From an uncultured Alphaproteobacteria bacterium (GTDB taxonomy: Bacteria > Pseudomonadota > Alphaproteobacteria > Rhodobacterales > Rhodobacteraceae): 64,000 nt of DNA. Under the pieces are notes generated by a model, which saw only the letters and a list, made by a program, of their open reading frames with translations, was not told the origin of the DNA and ran no database searches. The stretch's first letter is position 1. Each line of letters starts with the position of its first letter. Made by a program: the position numbers and the translations under genes. Location of the stretch: the NCBI GenBank assembly GCA_902611475.1, contig CACLZW010000005.1, forward strand, positions 19,720 to 83,719, read 5' to 3'. This document shows positions 1 to 10,815 of the stretch, piece after piece.

Positions 1-691
1 GAATATTTTTTTTTAGTCCCATACTTTTAATTTCCCTTTTTCCCCTATGGAACAAATTCAATGTTAAATCAATATCAGAACGTATCCTTCCTGAAATATT
101 ATCATTAATTCTGCCTTCAAAATAGGTACTATAATCTATTCCTGTGGGCAAAAAAAATGAGTAACATTTGTTTTGACTCAGGGATCCTGCTGCTAAAACA
201 AATCGTGCTAAACCAAGGGATAACCCGAAATATTCAGACAGATTTCTTCTAAGGGAGTTATCATTGAACTCGATTAGACAACTTAGAGCCATGAACAATA
301 GATTCTGCGAGGTATCTCGAATATATTTGATTTGCTGTTCGTAACTGTCAAAGGGCTTTTTTGAACAGTCAAATTCACGTGCTTTAATCAGTCTGAGTAG
401 ATTACTCTTGTGCAGCTTGCCCTCTGCAAGAAGCTTAGAAAGGATCAGTGAATATTCATGCTTTCCAAATGAATTTCTATCAATCATAACATTTATGTAA
501 TCTTCCCACCAGCGCAATTTTAGATATCCAAGCTCAGGCTCGCTAACGTTCCAAGCTATATTTGCCAATTCGAGATTAAATGAATATATCGCCGCTATTT
601 CTTTTCGTCTCTCAGAATCTAAGTGTCTTAGAGAGTCAAACCTTTCGCGATCAAATTTTTTAAGATTGCTCAACCAGTTGGTACCAATCAA
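1..691 (-). CDS. Squalene/phytoene synthase family protein (3' end off window)
   Basis: I translated this by hand on the minus strand. An open frame runs from a TTG codon at 691-689 to the left window edge with no stop, about 230 residues. The N-terminal part has FDRERF followed by a helix-rich stretch, then LRWWEDYI, then YIRDTSQN. This resembles the alphaproteobacterial squalene/phytoene synthase family (NDUFAF6-like) rather than a true carotenoid synthase. The TTG overlaps the cimA stop (TTGA) and a GGAAGGGG stretch lies about 10 bases upstream, suggesting translational coupling. The C-terminus is missing, so motif completeness cannot be judged. Family assignment is moderate; the substrate is unknown. 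Confidence 0.6.
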   Translation of the reverse strand, partial: MIGTNWLSNLKKFDRERFDSLRHLDSERRKEIAAIYSFNLELANIAWNVSEPELGYLKLRWWEDYINVMIDRNSFGKHEYSLILSKLLAEGKLHKSNLLRLIKAREFDCSKKPFDSYEQQIKYIRDTSQNLLFMALSCLIEFNDNSLRRNLSEYFGLSLGLARFVLAAGSLSQNKCYSFFLPTGIDYSTYFEGRINDNISGRIRSDIDLTLNLFHRGKREIKSMGLKKNI

Positions 692-2316
692 TTTGGAGAT
701 GCCCCTTCCTTGATCAACTTCCAGTTAATTGAATCCAGAAGAGCCTGAAAACTGGCATCAAGAATATTTGCGGAAACACCCACAGTTGACCACCTTAAGC
801 CCTTTTCATCTTCGCTATCAATTAACACTCTAGTGACTGCCGAAGTTCCCCCAGAGGTTATCCTCACTTTAAAGTCTATTAGGCGTACACCGTTAATAAT
901 ATTTTGATACTGACCTAAGTCCTTGGAGATGGCTTTGGACAATGCATTAACCGGTCCCAAGTCATTCATTTCTTCGTCCATACTTTCTGATACTGAAAGG
1001 GTTTCCTTATCTCCGATTTTTAGAACAACCACTGCTTCAGACAACGTTTTTGTGTTGCCTATAGTGTCTTTTCTTCGCTCGGTAGTAACTCGATATCTTT
1101 TTACTTCAAAAAAATTAGGCATTTGACCTAACATCCTTCTTGCAAAAATTTCAAAAGACGCGTTTGCTGAGTCGAAGGAATATCCCTCGCTTTCTTTGTC
1201 TTTAATTTCTTTGAGTAACATAGATAGCTTGCCAGTGTCGCCATCTGCCTTAATGCCTGCTTGCTGGAGTTTTTCTTTCAAATTTGATAGACCAGCCTGG
1301 TTAGATACAGGGATAATTCTCTCATTTCCAACCAACTCTGGATCTATATGCTCATAGGTTTCAGTATCCTTTAATATAGCATTGGCATGTAGACCTGCCT
1401 TATGAGCGAAAGCGGAGCTACCTACATAAGGAGCAAATCTATTAGGCACTCTATTTAGCACATCATCCATAATTCTCGATACTCTGGTTATTTCTTTAAG
1501 GCTATCAGATGTCACCCCTGTAACGAATTTTTCGGCAAACTGTGGCTTTAATAAAAGAGTAGGCAACAGAGAAATCAGATTTGCATTGCCACATCTTTCA
1601 CCAAGTCCATTAAGAGTGCCCTGTATTTGTCTTACGCCAGCTTGTACAGCTGCTAGCGAATTTGCCACAGCATTTTCCGTATCATTGTGTGCATGGATAC
1701 CAAGTCTACTAGCATCAATACCCTCTTCAATCAAACTCTCAATTGTCTCTCTAACTTGGTCAGGCATACAACCACCGTTGGTATCACATAACACCACCCA
1801 ATCAGCTCCAGAAGCCATCGCTTCTTTAACTATTGAAATCGCGTATTTTTTGTTCGCAGCAAAACCATCGAAAAAATGTTCTGCATCAAAATGTACCTCT
1901 TTACCTAAAGATTTTAAATGTTTTATCGAAGAAGTAATCAGCTCTATATTTTCATCCTGTGATATTCCCAAAGCTTTTTGCACATGGAAATCATGGCTTT
2001 TCCCTACAAGACAGACAACACTTGTTCCTGCAGATACTACTTGGGCTAACGTCTCATCATTTTCAACAGATCTTCCAAATCTTTTAGTCATTCCAAACGC
2101 TACTAGCTTCGATTTAGCAAATTCTTTTTTTCTATCAAAAAATTCACTATCTATAGGATTAGCGCCAGGCCAACCCCCCTCTATGTAATCAATACCGATA
2201 TCTGCTAATAACTGACTTATCCTCAGTTTATCATCCAGTGAGAAGGTAACGCCCTGGGTCTGTTGCCCATCCCTAAGTGTTGTATCGTAAATATAAAGCC
2301 GCTCTTTTGTGGTCAT
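688..2316 (-). CDS. cimA: (R)-citramalate synthase
   Basis: Condenses pyruvate and acetyl-CoA to citramalate, the entry step of the threonine-independent route to isoleucine. It is 542 residues, the normal CimA length. Near the N-terminus is DTTLRDGQQTQG (11-22), the HMGL-like catalytic signature; metal-binding HAH is at 208-210 and LNGLGERCGNANL at 236-248. A C-terminal LeuA-type dimer/regulatory domain follows from about residue 400. Known family members use that domain for isoleucine feedback; here that is inference. The start codon overlaps the cysS stop by four bases, so the two are co-transcribed. The alternative, 2-isopropylmalate synthase, fits less well by motif and overall form. Confidence 0.92.
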   Translation of the reverse strand: MTTKERLYIYDTTLRDGQQTQGVTFSLDDKLRISQLLADIGIDYIEGGWPGANPIDSEFFDRKKEFAKSKLVAFGMTKRFGRSVENDETLAQVVSAGTSVVCLVGKSHDFHVQKALGISQDENIELITSSIKHLKSLGKEVHFDAEHFFDGFAANKKYAISIVKEAMASGADWVVLCDTNGGCMPDQVRETIESLIEEGIDASRLGIHAHNDTENAVANSLAAVQAGVRQIQGTLNGLGERCGNANLISLLPTLLLKPQFAEKFVTGVTSDSLKEITRVSRIMDDVLNRVPNRFAPYVGSSAFAHKAGLHANAILKDTETYEHIDPELVGNERIIPVSNQAGLSNLKEKLQQAGIKADGDTGKLSMLLKEIKDKESEGYSFDSANASFEIFARRMLGQMPNFFEVKRYRVTTERRKDTIGNTKTLSEAVVVLKIGDKETLSVSESMDEEMNDLGPVNALSKAISKDLGQYQNIINGVRLIDFKVRITSGGTSAVTRVLIDSEDEKGLRWSTVGVSANILDASFQALLDSINWKLIKEGASPN

Positions 2317-3680
2317 AATTCTTTAAGCTTTTTTATTCTAAGTTTTTGACTTGATTCCCAAGTGGTTTCCTGACCGCTATCTTTTACTATAATGCCAGCA
2401 CTCAGCAAGTCTTCTCTTATTTTATCTGCCAATGAAAAGTTTTTTGACATCCTCGCATTGTTTCTTTTTTCAACCAACTTATCAACCTTTTCGGATAAAT
2501 CCGCTGGTATTAGAACACTTTCTTGTGTAACTTTTGAGGAGAACCCAAAAAACGTACAAGCATTTCTTAACTCGTCAAACTTTTCGTTATTAAATAGCTG
2601 ATGCATTTCATGGATAGATTGCGGGGTATTAAGATCGTCCACTAAAGCATTAAGAATTTGCCTTGGGAGCTCGGTTTCATCCATTGAATCAATTCTATTA
2701 TTCCACTTAATTAAAGTCTTTTCAGCTTCTGCCAGCCTCTCAAACTTCCAGTCCAGGGGTTGTCGATAATGAGTGGAAAGCATATTATATCTTATCGCAG
2801 GCCCTGAAAAATCTCTTTGGATCAAATCATATACAGTCAAAAAATTATTAAGTGATTTTGACATCTTTTCACCCTCGATCTTAAGAAAGCCATTATGAAG
2901 CCAGAAATTGGCAAATTTTTTCATATCATTTGAGCATGTACTTTGGGCAATTTCATTCTCATGATGAGGGAAAATCAAATCGATACCTCCTCCATGAATG
3001 TCAAATTGATCTCCTAATATATCCTTTGCCATCGCCGAACATTCGATATGCCATCCGGGGCGTCCTCTTCCCCATGGGCTTTCCCAGCCTGGCTCTTCAG
3101 CATTTGACGGTTTCCATAAAACAAAATCTAGCGGATTTTTCTTTGTGTTTTCATTTTCTATCCTGACACCTTCTTTAAGCTCGTTTAATTTTTTGTTAGA
3201 AAGGCGTCCATAATCTGAAAACTGCTCCACCTCAAAGAATACATGGCCGTCTTCCGTAGGGTAGGCAAAAGATAAAGATATAAGTTTAGAAATCATGTCC
3301 TTCATCTGAGAAACATAATCCGTTGCTCGGGGTTCATAATTGGGTCTGAGCGCTCCCAAAAAGTCCATATCTTTGTGAAACCAACCTATTGTTTCTTCCG
3401 TTACTTCCTTGATGTTAACGCCTCTTTCTAAAGCTTTAGCGTTAATTTTATCGTCAATATCCGTAATATTTCTGACATAAGTAACATTATCCTCTTTGTA
3501 TAGATATCGAAGAAGTCGAAACAATATGTCAAATACTAAAACTGGTCGAGCATTACCTATATGAGCCCGGTCGTAAACTGTAGGCCCACAAACATACATA
3601 CGAATATTTTTCTCATCTAGGGGCTTAAAAGCTTCTTTTGTCCTTGAATAGGAATTATATAAAAAAAGAGGTGTTTCCAT
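2313..3680 (-). CDS. cysS: Cysteinyl-tRNA synthetase
   Basis: Class I aminoacyl-tRNA synthetase that charges tRNA-Cys in the cytoplasm. The 455-residue protein has zinc ligand Cys31 in YVCGPTVYD, the HIGN signature at 40-43 and KMSKS near residue 270, with WHIECSAM between them contributing further zinc ligands. Length is typical. It is the first gene of a minus-strand run with cimA and the squalene-synthase-like gene and is divergent from mlaA across a 113-base gap. Nothing unusual was seen. Confidence 0.96.
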   Translation of the reverse strand: METPLFLYNSYSRTKEAFKPLDEKNIRMYVCGPTVYDRAHIGNARPVLVFDILFRLLRYLYKEDNVTYVRNITDIDDKINAKALERGVNIKEVTEETIGWFHKDMDFLGALRPNYEPRATDYVSQMKDMISKLISLSFAYPTEDGHVFFEVEQFSDYGRLSNKKLNELKEGVRIENENTKKNPLDFVLWKPSNAEEPGWESPWGRGRPGWHIECSAMAKDILGDQFDIHGGGIDLIFPHHENEIAQSTCSNDMKKFANFWLHNGFLKIEGEKMSKSLNNFLTVYDLIQRDFSGPAIRYNMLSTHYRQPLDWKFERLAEAEKTLIKWNNRIDSMDETELPRQILNALVDDLNTPQSIHEMHQLFNNEKFDELRNACTFFGFSSKVTQESVLIPADLSEKVDKLVEKRNNARMSKNFSLADKIREDLLSAGIIVKDSGQETTWESSQKLRIKKLKEL

Positions 3681-3793
3681 ATTTGTTTCGGTATTATAAA
3701 AATAACTAATAGAGTATTCATAACTTATGATTCTGTGTAGTAAAGCTATTTTCTTTTTTGATTAGTATGGAACGGTATGTTAGGTAAAAAATC

Positions 3794-4525
3794 ATGCGAT
3801 TAATATTATGCGTAATAGTATTTTTAGCGGCTATGCTCCTAAATTCGGCAATTTTTTCTCAAGGGTTTTTTGAGCAAGAACCGTATGACCCAATTGAGAA
3901 CATTAATCGAACAACCCATGAATTCAATAAAGGACTTGACAGATACGCTATAAGACCTTCATCAAACGTATACGGAGCATATGTTCCTGAATTAATACGC
4001 ATACCAATATCAAACTTCCGTGGAAATTTAAACGAACCGAAGAGGTTTATAAATCATATTTTTCAGAGAGATTTTGGCAGTGCAGGAACTGATCTCAGCA
4101 GATTTATTATCAATTCCACGCTAGGAATTGGTGGGTTGATCGATGTTGCGTCTATGTGGAATATTTACCCAAGATCTACAGGTTTTGATGAAACCTTTAG
4201 ATCATTTAATATACCTCAAGGCGCGTATGTAGAGTTGCCACTCTTTGGACCAAACTCCGCTAGGGGGTCATTTGGATTGATAACAGATTATGTACTTAAC
4301 CCCTCAAAGCCAATAACAGCAGGCATCGATGGTGCGGTCATGCTGGGCATGGAAGTGGCAAATGTTTTTCAGAGAAGATATGAGTTTGCTCCTATGATAG
4401 ATGCTACATTATATAACTCTGCGGATAGCTACTCAGCCGCTAGAAATATTTTTCTTCAAACTAAAAACGACTTTGATGTCGGTAATGATGAGGCAGAAGT
4501 GTTTGACCCATACAATGACGATTAA
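3794..4525 (+). CDS. mlaA: MlaA/VacJ-family outer membrane lipid-asymmetry protein, no lipobox
   Basis: MlaA removes mislocalised phospholipids from the outer leaflet of the outer membrane. The 243-residue product has a hydrophobic signal segment (about 3-22), then YDPIENINRTTHEFN, NFRGNLNEPKRFIN, and a FIINSTLGIGGLID stretch, all characteristic of MlaA. E. coli MlaA is a lipoprotein, but here the only N-terminal cysteine is Cys6, inside the signal core, and no [LVI]-x-[GA]-C lipobox follows. The protein may be cleaved by signal peptidase I instead. It is convergent with cbbX, one base apart. No mla transporter genes are present in the window. Confidence 0.85.
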   Translation: MRLILCVIVFLAAMLLNSAIFSQGFFEQEPYDPIENINRTTHEFNKGLDRYAIRPSSNVYGAYVPELIRIPISNFRGNLNEPKRFINHIFQRDFGSAGTDLSRFIINSTLGIGGLIDVASMWNIYPRSTGFDETFRSFNIPQGAYVELPLFGPNSARGSFGLITDYVLNPSKPITAGIDGAVMLGMEVANVFQRRYEFAPMIDATLYNSADSYSAARNIFLQTKNDFDVGNDEAEVFDPYNDD

Positions 4526-4526
4526 C

Positions 4527-5441
4527 TTATTTATCTATCCCACCCGAAAAGACTCTACTTTGCCTAATATCAATATCTTCGATCTGACTTAGAAAACTGG
4601 CACCAATTGGTCCCTCAGAGCTATTGAAGACTCTATTTGCCTGACGTAGTCTTGCGCGATCAATAGCATTACGAATAGAGCGAGCATTGGCAAAGTGCGG
4701 CTGTTTTTTTCGAATTTTTATGTATTCGGCCATAGCTTTTTTACTCTCTTCATTAAATTGATAGTTCATACTTGCAACCATAACTTCGGCAATCTCCAGT
4801 AGTTCATTATTTGAATAATCGGGAAAGTCTATATGGTGGGCTATACGTGATCTAAATCCGGGGTTGCTTTCAAAAAACTTATCCATCTTATCCTTATAGC
4901 CTGCTAAGATAACAACTAAGTCATCCCTATTATTTTCCATCACTTGTAATAAAATTTCTATAGCTTCTTGACCGTAATCTCTCTCGTTTTCCGGCCTATA
5001 TAAATAGTAAGCTTCATCGATAAATAAAACCCCTCCCATAGCTTTCTTGAGAACTTCTTTGGTCTTTGGAGCCGTATGTCCAATATATTGCCCTACAAGA
5101 TCATCTCTTGTCACGGTTACCAAGTGTCCTTTTCTTACGTAACCCAGACGGAAAAGAAGATTAGCCATCTTGAGAGCGACTGTAGTTTTACCAGTACCTG
5201 GATTACCAGAAAAACTCATATGTAAAGTAGGCGACTCATTTACTAAGCCTAGCTTTTCTCTAGCTTTATCAACCAAAAGTAATGAAGCCGTCTCTTTGAT
5301 ACGCGTTTTCACTGGCGTAAGACCAATTAAGCTATCATCGAGTTCTGCAAGAATATCAGCGACGCCACTTGCCTGGAAATCTTCCTTTAAATTTACCTCG
5401 GTGACAATCTCAGGCTCTTTTTCCTGTCCTTCATTTTCCAT
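4527..5441 (-). CDS. cbbX: Red-type RuBisCO activase CbbX
   Basis: AAA+ chaperone that strips inhibitory sugar phosphates from red-type RuBisCO. In 304 residues it has a Walker A motif GNPGTGKTT (79-87), pore loop [10 protein letters not shown] beginning at Tyr119, and Walker B VLFIDEA (138-144) with Asp142/Glu143; an arginine-rich sensor region follows (GFRSRIAHH). In characterised CbbX the pore tyrosine pulls the C-terminal tail of the large subunit. The gene is the last of the Calvin operon, 9 bases after cbbS, which matches a red-type enzyme. It ends back to back with mlaA, leaving no room for a separate terminator. Confidence 0.95.
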   Translation of the reverse strand: MENEGQEKEPEIVTEVNLKEDFQASGVADILAELDDSLIGLTPVKTRIKETASLLLVDKAREKLGLVNESPTLHMSFSGNPGTGKTTVALKMANLLFRLGYVRKGHLVTVTRDDLVGQYIGHTAPKTKEVLKKAMGGVLFIDEAYYLYRPENERDYGQEAIEILLQVMENNRDDLVVILAGYKDKMDKFFESNPGFRSRIAHHIDFPDYSNNELLEIAEVMVASMNYQFNEESKKAMAEYIKIRKKQPHFANARSIRNAIDRARLRQANRVFNSSEGPIGASFLSQIEDIDIRQSRVFSGGIDK

Positions 5442-5450
5442 AAGGTTATC

Positions 5451-5870
5451 CTATTTATATCTTGAGCCCTGAGGTTTATCGCTAGAATAAGGTGTTATAG
5501 AGTATTGAATATTTCTTCCTTTAACCTCAGTTCTACTCAATTTAAACCCAGGTTCCTCAGAAGGTCTATTAACAATAAATGAGAGTCTGATGGACTCCCA
5601 GCCTGGGGATGAGTCAAACGCTATAATCCTTATATAGTAAGAACCATAAACCTTTCGGCATTCATTTAACTCGTAAACTACCGCTGCCGCATCTGGATTA
5701 TCAAACATTGGATGTCCCCACATCTCCCAATAGGTATTTCTAGGATGGGGATCGTCAGTATATTCGATACTTACTGCCCAGCCATTATCGATACAATATT
5801 GTACTTGTTCATGAATTTGTTGATCAGTGAAATCGGGTAAAAATGAAAATGTGCCTTGTGTGACTCTCAT
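5451..5870 (-). CDS. cbbS: RuBisCO small subunit, red type
   Basis: Small subunit of the L8S8 ribulose-1,5-bisphosphate carboxylase. The 139-residue sequence opens with TQGTFSFLPDFTDQQI and contains WEMWGHPMFD and the ECRKVYGSYYIRIIAFD core. The C-terminal extension after residue about 105 (PGFKLSRTEVKGRN onward) corresponds to the extra beta hairpin that distinguishes red-type small subunits from green-type ones. It lies 11 bases after cbbL and 9 bases before cbbX, consistent with one transcript. Confidence 0.96.
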   Translation of the reverse strand: MRVTQGTFSFLPDFTDQQIHEQVQYCIDNGWAVSIEYTDDPHPRNTYWEMWGHPMFDNPDAAAVVYELNECRKVYGSYYIRIIAFDSSPGWESIRLSFIVNRPSEEPGFKLSRTEVKGRNIQYSITPYSSDKPQGSRYK

Positions 5871-5881
5871 TATTTTTCTCC

Positions 5882-7351
<1,470 letters not shown>

Positions 7352-7356
7352 TTAAC

Positions 7357-8415
7357 CTATATTTGTTTCAACTCACCTTTTGAATAGCTTTGCGCCATTT
7401 GATCCAAAGATTTAACTAATATTTTTTTTGCATGTCCTGCAGTTCCAAACCTTTCAAACCTATCAGCACATAGTTTTTCCATTTCCTCACTAGCGGGAAT
7501 AGCAAACTTTCTGGGGTCAAATTCAGCAGGCTTTTCTCTTGCTATTTTTCTATAGTGACCCGTTATTGCCATTCTACAATCAGTGTCTATATTTATCTTC
7601 CTAACTCCTGACTTTATGCCTCTCTCAATTTCCTCTACTGGAACACCATATGTTTGACTCATCTCCCCACCATTGTTGTTAATCAAGTCCTGTAGGTATT
7701 GAGGGACTGAAGAGGACCCATGCATCACGAGATGGGTCTTTGGTATCTTTTTATGAATTTTTTCGATAACGTCCATAGCCAATATATCTCCATCAGGTTT
7801 CCGACTGAACTTATATGCGCCATGACTAGTACCACAGGCAATCGCGAGAGCATCAACGTCAGTCTTTTTAACAAAATCGAGCGCTTGGTCAGGGTCTGTT
7901 AAAAGCTGTTTGGCATCAAGCTTTCCTTCTGCTCCAGACCCATCTTCTTTAGCTGCTTCACCGGTCTCTAAACTTCCTAAGACACCAAGTTCTCCTTCTA
8001 CGGATGCTCCAACCCAATGCGCAATTTCAGCAACTTTTTTTGTGATTTGAACATTATAATCATAACTCGCTGGTGTTTTTTGGTCACTTTCTAAAGAGCC
8101 ATCCATCATTACAGATGTAAAACCATGCCCAATAGCTGTCATACACGTAGCCTCATTGTTACCATGATCCTGGTGCATGCAGATTGGAATTGTTGGATAC
8201 ATTTTGGCTAGTGCCGCCACGATATATGATAGCATAATGTCACCAGCATACGCCCTTGCACCCCTGCTGGCTTGAAGAATAACTGGGGAGTCGGTTTTAT
8301 CAGCGGCCTTGAGTATTGCCAAGCCTTGTTCCATATTATTTATGTTAAAAGCGGGTACTCCATATTGGTTTTCAGCTGCATGGTCTAGCAGTTGTCTTAA
8401 AGTTATCAGTGCCAT
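7357..8415 (-). CDS. cbbA: Class II fructose-1,6-bisphosphate aldolase (Calvin-type)
   Basis: Zinc-dependent aldolase that in the Calvin cycle forms fructose-1,6-bisphosphate and sedoheptulose-1,7-bisphosphate. In the 352-residue protein CMHQDHGNN (79-87) supplies catalytic Asp83 and zinc ligand His84; MDGSLE, the HGSSSVPQ loop and KINIDTDCR phosphate-binding segment follow. Length and the Calvin-type sequence (fba/cbbA) fit. It sits between prk and cbbL in the same direction, 17 bases ahead of cbbL. It may also serve glycolysis or gluconeogenesis, since no other aldolase is visible here. Confidence 0.94.
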   Translation of the reverse strand: MALITLRQLLDHAAENQYGVPAFNINNMEQGLAILKAADKTDSPVILQASRGARAYAGDIMLSYIVAALAKMYPTIPICMHQDHGNNEATCMTAIGHGFTSVMMDGSLESDQKTPASYDYNVQITKKVAEIAHWVGASVEGELGVLGSLETGEAAKEDGSGAEGKLDAKQLLTDPDQALDFVKKTDVDALAIACGTSHGAYKFSRKPDGDILAMDVIEKIHKKIPKTHLVMHGSSSVPQYLQDLINNNGGEMSQTYGVPVEEIERGIKSGVRKINIDTDCRMAITGHYRKIAREKPAEFDPRKFAIPASEEMEKLCADRFERFGTAGHAKKILVKSLDQMAQSYSKGELKQI

Positions 8416-8449
8416 TTTTCTTCCCTATTTTTAAATATTTTTTCGCTTT

Positions 8450-9325
8450 TCATATTGCTCGTTTTGCTTGATTTACCAATCTACCTATTAAGGGTGTTAG
8501 TATTAATTGCATTGCTAAATCTAATTTACCTCCTGGTATTACTATTGAATTAGCTCTACTCATCCAACTATCATGAATCATCGATACAAGATAAGGAAAA
8601 TCAATTCCGTGAGGGTCCTTGAAACGGATAACAACCAAGCTTTCGTCAGCAGTTGGTATCCACCTAGCGACTAATGGATTGGATGTATCTACTACCGGTA
8701 CTCTCTGAAAATTAATATCTGTCTCTGTAAACTGAGGGCAAATACAATGCACATAAGCATGCATTCTTCTCAATATTGTGTCTGTCACAGCTTCGGTACT
8801 GTAGCCTCTGGAGTCTGTATCTCTGTGAATTTTTTGTATCCACTCAAGGTTAATAACGGGGACAACACCAATTTTTAAATCTGCATACCTTGCCAAATTG
8901 ATTTCTTCATTTACTACCGCTCCGTGCAAACCCTCGTAGAACAATAGATCTGATGACTCTTCAAACTTTTTCCACTTCGTGAAATTCCCTGGTTTAGCTC
9001 CATACAAATTTTCTTCATTTGAATTGTGAATATAATGTCGATACCGGCATGTGCCTTGTTCGCTATAATTTCTAAAACAATCCTCTAATTCTTGCAGCAA
9101 ATTGGCATCGAAGGAGAAATGGGAAAAGGTTTCATCGCCTGCCGCATGTCTTTTCTCTAACTCTTTTTTCATTTCCTTCCTATTATATCTATGAAATGCG
9201 TCGCCTTCCAATGTTGCCGCTTGTACGCTTTCTCTTCTGAAAATTTGTTGAAAAGTATGCTTTACTGTTGACGTACCTGCCCCAGAAGAGCCTGTAACTG
9301 ATATTATTGGGTGCTTTATACTCAT
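8450..9325 (-). CDS. cbbP: Phosphoribulokinase
   Basis: Makes the RuBisCO substrate from ribulose-5-phosphate and ATP. The 291-residue length is that of the bacterial octameric type. P-loop GSSGAGTST lies at 12-20, with EGDAFHRYNRKEMK (about 40-53) and LLFYEGLHGAV in the middle, and PVINLEWIQKIHRD later. Together with cbbL this is the diagnostic pair for a working Calvin cycle. It follows fbp by 6 bases. The family is allosterically activated by NADH in known homologues; nothing in the sequence decides that here. Confidence 0.95.
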   Translation of the reverse strand: MSIKHPIISVTGSSGAGTSTVKHTFQQIFRRESVQAATLEGDAFHRYNRKEMKKELEKRHAAGDETFSHFSFDANLLQELEDCFRNYSEQGTCRYRHYIHNSNEENLYGAKPGNFTKWKKFEESSDLLFYEGLHGAVVNEEINLARYADLKIGVVPVINLEWIQKIHRDTDSRGYSTEAVTDTILRRMHAYVHCICPQFTETDINFQRVPVVDTSNPLVARWIPTADESLVVIRFKDPHGIDFPYLVSMIHDSWMSRANSIVIPGGKLDLAMQLILTPLIGRLVNQAKRAI

Positions 9326-9331
9326 TTATTA

Positions 9332-10333
9332 CTACCTATTAAATAGTCCTCGAGTTCTAAAAAGAGGTGCATGGACACTTTTAGGATCTTCATAAAACTT
9401 TTTTATAGTTTCAACTTCTTCTTTAGAGCCAAACACAAAGGGGGTTCTTTGATGTAAATTTTCTGCGGTTAAACCAACTATTGGCTCTATTCCATTTGTT
9501 GCTAACCCTAGAGCTTGTTCAATCAAAAACGCTATGGGGCCACACTCGTATATTTTCCTTAATCGCCCTTCTGAGTAGCCTTCCCTATCATCACCTGGAT
9601 AGAGGAACACGCCTCCCCTTTCTAATATTCTATGGGTCTCAGCAACTAAAGAAGCAACCCATCGTGTATTATAATTTTTTTTTCGAGGACCAACAGCACC
9701 ATCTATTAACTCTTCTATGTAACTTCTTACAGGTGTGGGCCAATATCTGGAGTTTGAACTATTGATCGCGTACTCTTGAGTTTGTTCAGGGATCTTCAGG
9801 TCTGATTTTACAGGAACAAATTGATTATCTTCTACATTAAGCAAAAACTTAATAATACCATTACCAAGTGTAAAAACCAATAATGTCTGGGGCCCGTAAA
9901 TGAAGTATCCACTAGCTAGATAGTTTCCTAACAAAAAAAAATCATCTTGGGGACGGCTTTTATTCTTCACTTTCTTGATAGAAAAAATTGTTCCAATTGA
10001 AACATTACAGTCAATGTTGGAGGATCCGTCTAGTGGGTCTATAGCTACTCCTAAATCATCATTATTATTAAGCATTTCTATCGCTTCACGTTCTTCGGAC
10101 ACATAAAAGCCTACTCCAGCAGCCTTTAATGAACTGCAAAAAATATCATCTGCAATTACATCAAGCTGTTTTTGACTATCTCCATCAGAATTTAAGCCAA
10201 CTGAAAGTCTATGACGTCCCCCGGTATCACTTAATGAAATTTCTTTATCAAGACGAATAGCCCCGGAGCATAGAGTTGTTAGAATTTTTGCAACTCTCGG
10301 ATCACTGACAACATTATTTAAATCTATAATCAC
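9332..10333 (-). CDS. cbbF: Class I fructose-1,6-bisphosphatase
   Basis: Hydrolyses fructose-1,6-bisphosphate, and in autotrophs often sedoheptulose-1,7-bisphosphate. Metal-binding DPLDGSSNID is at 99-108 and YVSEEREA, the usual E-E metal site, at about 77-85; YNTRWVASLVAE and GGVFLYPGDD are the substrate-binding segments. The length, 333, is normal for class I. It starts the enzyme part of the Calvin operon, 30 bases after a small membrane gene, and needs no separate promoter from what I can see. Confidence 0.93.
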   Translation of the reverse strand: MIIDLNNVVSDPRVAKILTTLCSGAIRLDKEISLSDTGGRHRLSVGLNSDGDSQKQLDVIADDIFCSSLKAAGVGFYVSEEREAIEMLNNNDDLGVAIDPLDGSSNIDCNVSIGTIFSIKKVKNKSRPQDDFFLLGNYLASGYFIYGPQTLLVFTLGNGIIKFLLNVEDNQFVPVKSDLKIPEQTQEYAINSSNSRYWPTPVRSYIEELIDGAVGPRKKNYNTRWVASLVAETHRILERGGVFLYPGDDREGYSEGRLRKIYECGPIAFLIEQALGLATNGIEPIVGLTAENLHQRTPFVFGSKEEVETIKKFYEDPKSVHAPLFRTRGLFNR

Positions 10334-10363
10334 TTTTATCCACGTTAATTTTTTAGAAAACCC

Positions 10364-10669
10364 TCACGAGTTTTCAGCTTCCTCCATTGCAGCCCTTGCC
10401 AGTTCCTCTTCATACCTTTTTTTATTTACATAACTTCTAACCTTGAAGTAGAATAGCAAAAGCAATACTGCACCTATAGTTATTCCAATATATCTGTGCC
10501 AACCCGCCGAAAAATTATTCGTTGGTGCAAAAAACATAAGCACAATATAAACCAATCCGAAGGGAGCAAAATAAGCGAATATCGAACGCTCTATGTTAAG
10601 AAACGGCCTTATAAACAATGTCACTACCAAGGCAACAAAAGCATATCCTAGCAATGCGTAGAGAGTCAG
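10364..10669 (-). CDS. Small three-helix membrane protein heading the Calvin operon
   Basis: Function not recognised. The product has hydrophobic segments at roughly 5-23, 28-46 and 55-75, then a charged tail (NKKRYEEELARAAMEEAENS). No canonical ATG exists in this frame. A TTG at 10654 is possible, but the only good Shine-Dalgarno (GGAGG near 10671-10675) lies six bases before a CTG at 10669-10667, so I placed the start there; CTG starts are rare. It is followed by fbp after 30 bases, so it is probably the first gene of the Calvin transcript. It could be a general inner-membrane protein unrelated to carbon fixation. Confidence 0.5.
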   Translation of the reverse strand: MTLYALLGYAFVALVVTLFIRPFLNIERSIFAYFAPFGLVYIVLMFFAPTNNFSAGWHRYIGITIGAVLLLLFYFKVRSYVNKKRYEEELARAAMEEAENS

Positions 10670-10681
10670 TAGAGGCCTCCA

Positions 10682-10702
10682 TTGTAATAAAATTGTTTAC
10701 AA
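10682..10702. promoter_or_regulatory. Inverted repeat TTGTAA-N9-TTACAA upstream of Calvin operon
   Basis: A perfect six-base dyad (TTGTAA at 10682-10687 and TTACAA at 10697-10702) lies just before the first gene of the minus-strand Calvin operon and in the gap shared with the divergent hydrolase-cyclase gene. Its position suits an operator or 5' leader element. No regulator is assigned; it does not match the FNR consensus, and I did not confirm a CbbR box. Confidence 0.3.
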
Positions 10703-10815
10703 CAACGTCCCCCTCTAATTGTTTTAGAAAAATACAACAGGTATTTCAACAAATAATTTAAAAGAAAATCGTTTATTTATATCACTTATCAATGATTTTC
10801 TGTATCATTTAGATC

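Noticed and set aside
1586..2188. Long plus-strand open frame of 200 codons opposite cimA
   Set aside because: It is wholly antisense to a well-supported cimA, with serine- and proline-rich low-complexity translation and no family match.
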